From: Betaproteobacteria bacterium
GTDB lineage: Bacteria > Pseudomonadota > Gammaproteobacteria > Burkholderiales > SG8-41
Length of the DNA: 6,774 nt
Direction of reading: 5' to 3'
NCBI GenBank assembly: GCA_025353085.1
Contig: JANXRI010000095.1
Coordinates: 1-6,774 of the forward strand
Positions within the stretch are counted from its first letter, which is position 1, and every line of letters starts with the position of its first letter. The position numbers were made by a program, and so were the translations under genes. Below the pieces are notes generated by a model. The model saw only the letters and a list, made by a program, of their open reading frames with translations, did no database searches and had not been told where the DNA came from. Positions 5,551 through 6,774 of the stretch are shown one piece after another.

Positions 5551-5569
5551 GCCCCGCCCCGCGATCAGC

Positions 5570-6760
<1,191 letters not shown>

Positions 6761-6766
6761 TTCGGT

Positions 6767-6772
6767 TCCCTT
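6767..6772 (-). promoter_or_regulatory. tuf ribosome binding site
   Basis: AAGGGA on the minus strand stands six bases before the tuf ATG, close to the window edge. Any promoter lies outside the window. Confidence 0.75.
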
Positions 6773-6774
6773 GT

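Overview
The window is a stretch of core bacterial chromosome carrying the conserved translation/transcription cluster tuf - tRNA-Trp - secE - nusG - rplK - rplA - rplJ - rplL - rpoB. Every gene is on the minus strand, so transcription runs from position 6774 towards position 1. The protein sequences look betaproteobacterial (Burkholderiales/Nitrosomonadales type). RpoB begins MSYSFTEKKRIRKSFAKR and carries the beta-style LALYA after GLINS. L10 ends in a FVRTLNEVPGRFVRTL segment. A tRNA-Trp gene lies between tuf and secE. I cannot name a genus or species. Base composition is moderately GC-rich.

Layout in transcription order: EF-Tu (6760-5570) starts just inside the right edge with a clear ribosome binding site. 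A 68-nt gap with a small hairpin leads to tRNA-Trp(CCA) at 5501-5426. SecE (5328-4978) overlaps NusG (4981-4448) by four bases (ATGA). A 93-nt leader with an inverted repeat precedes L11 (4354-3923, GTG start). L1 (3921-3226) follows after one base. A 382-nt gene-free region then holds a strongly folded leader of the L10-operator type. L10 (2843-2313, TTG start) and L7/L12 (2274-1891) follow. A 138-nt gap contains two strong hairpins and a palindrome over the ribosome binding site. RpoB starts at 1752 and runs off the left edge after 584 codons, with its reading frame intact and the rifampicin-binding region included.

The products work together in gene expression. EF-Tu, L11, L1, L10 and L12 serve elongation and the ribosomal stalk and L1 regions. 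tRNA-Trp supplies tryptophan decoding. NusG couples RNA polymerase to the ribosome or Rho. RpoB is the polymerase beta subunit. SecE is part of the membrane export channel. Known family biology predicts that L1 controls rplK-rplA translation and that the L10-L12 complex controls rplJ-rplL. The non-coding gaps sit where those controls, and a partial attenuator before rpoB, would be expected.

I found no mobile element, CRISPR array, phage gene or unfamiliar protein family. The points worth a second look are in the RNA leaders and start codons: a TTG start for L10 overlapped by a seven-codon out-of-frame ORF, tandem hairpins before rpoB, a palindrome covering the rpoB ribosome binding site, and unusual codon choice in tuf. 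I do not think the window contains an undescribed system.
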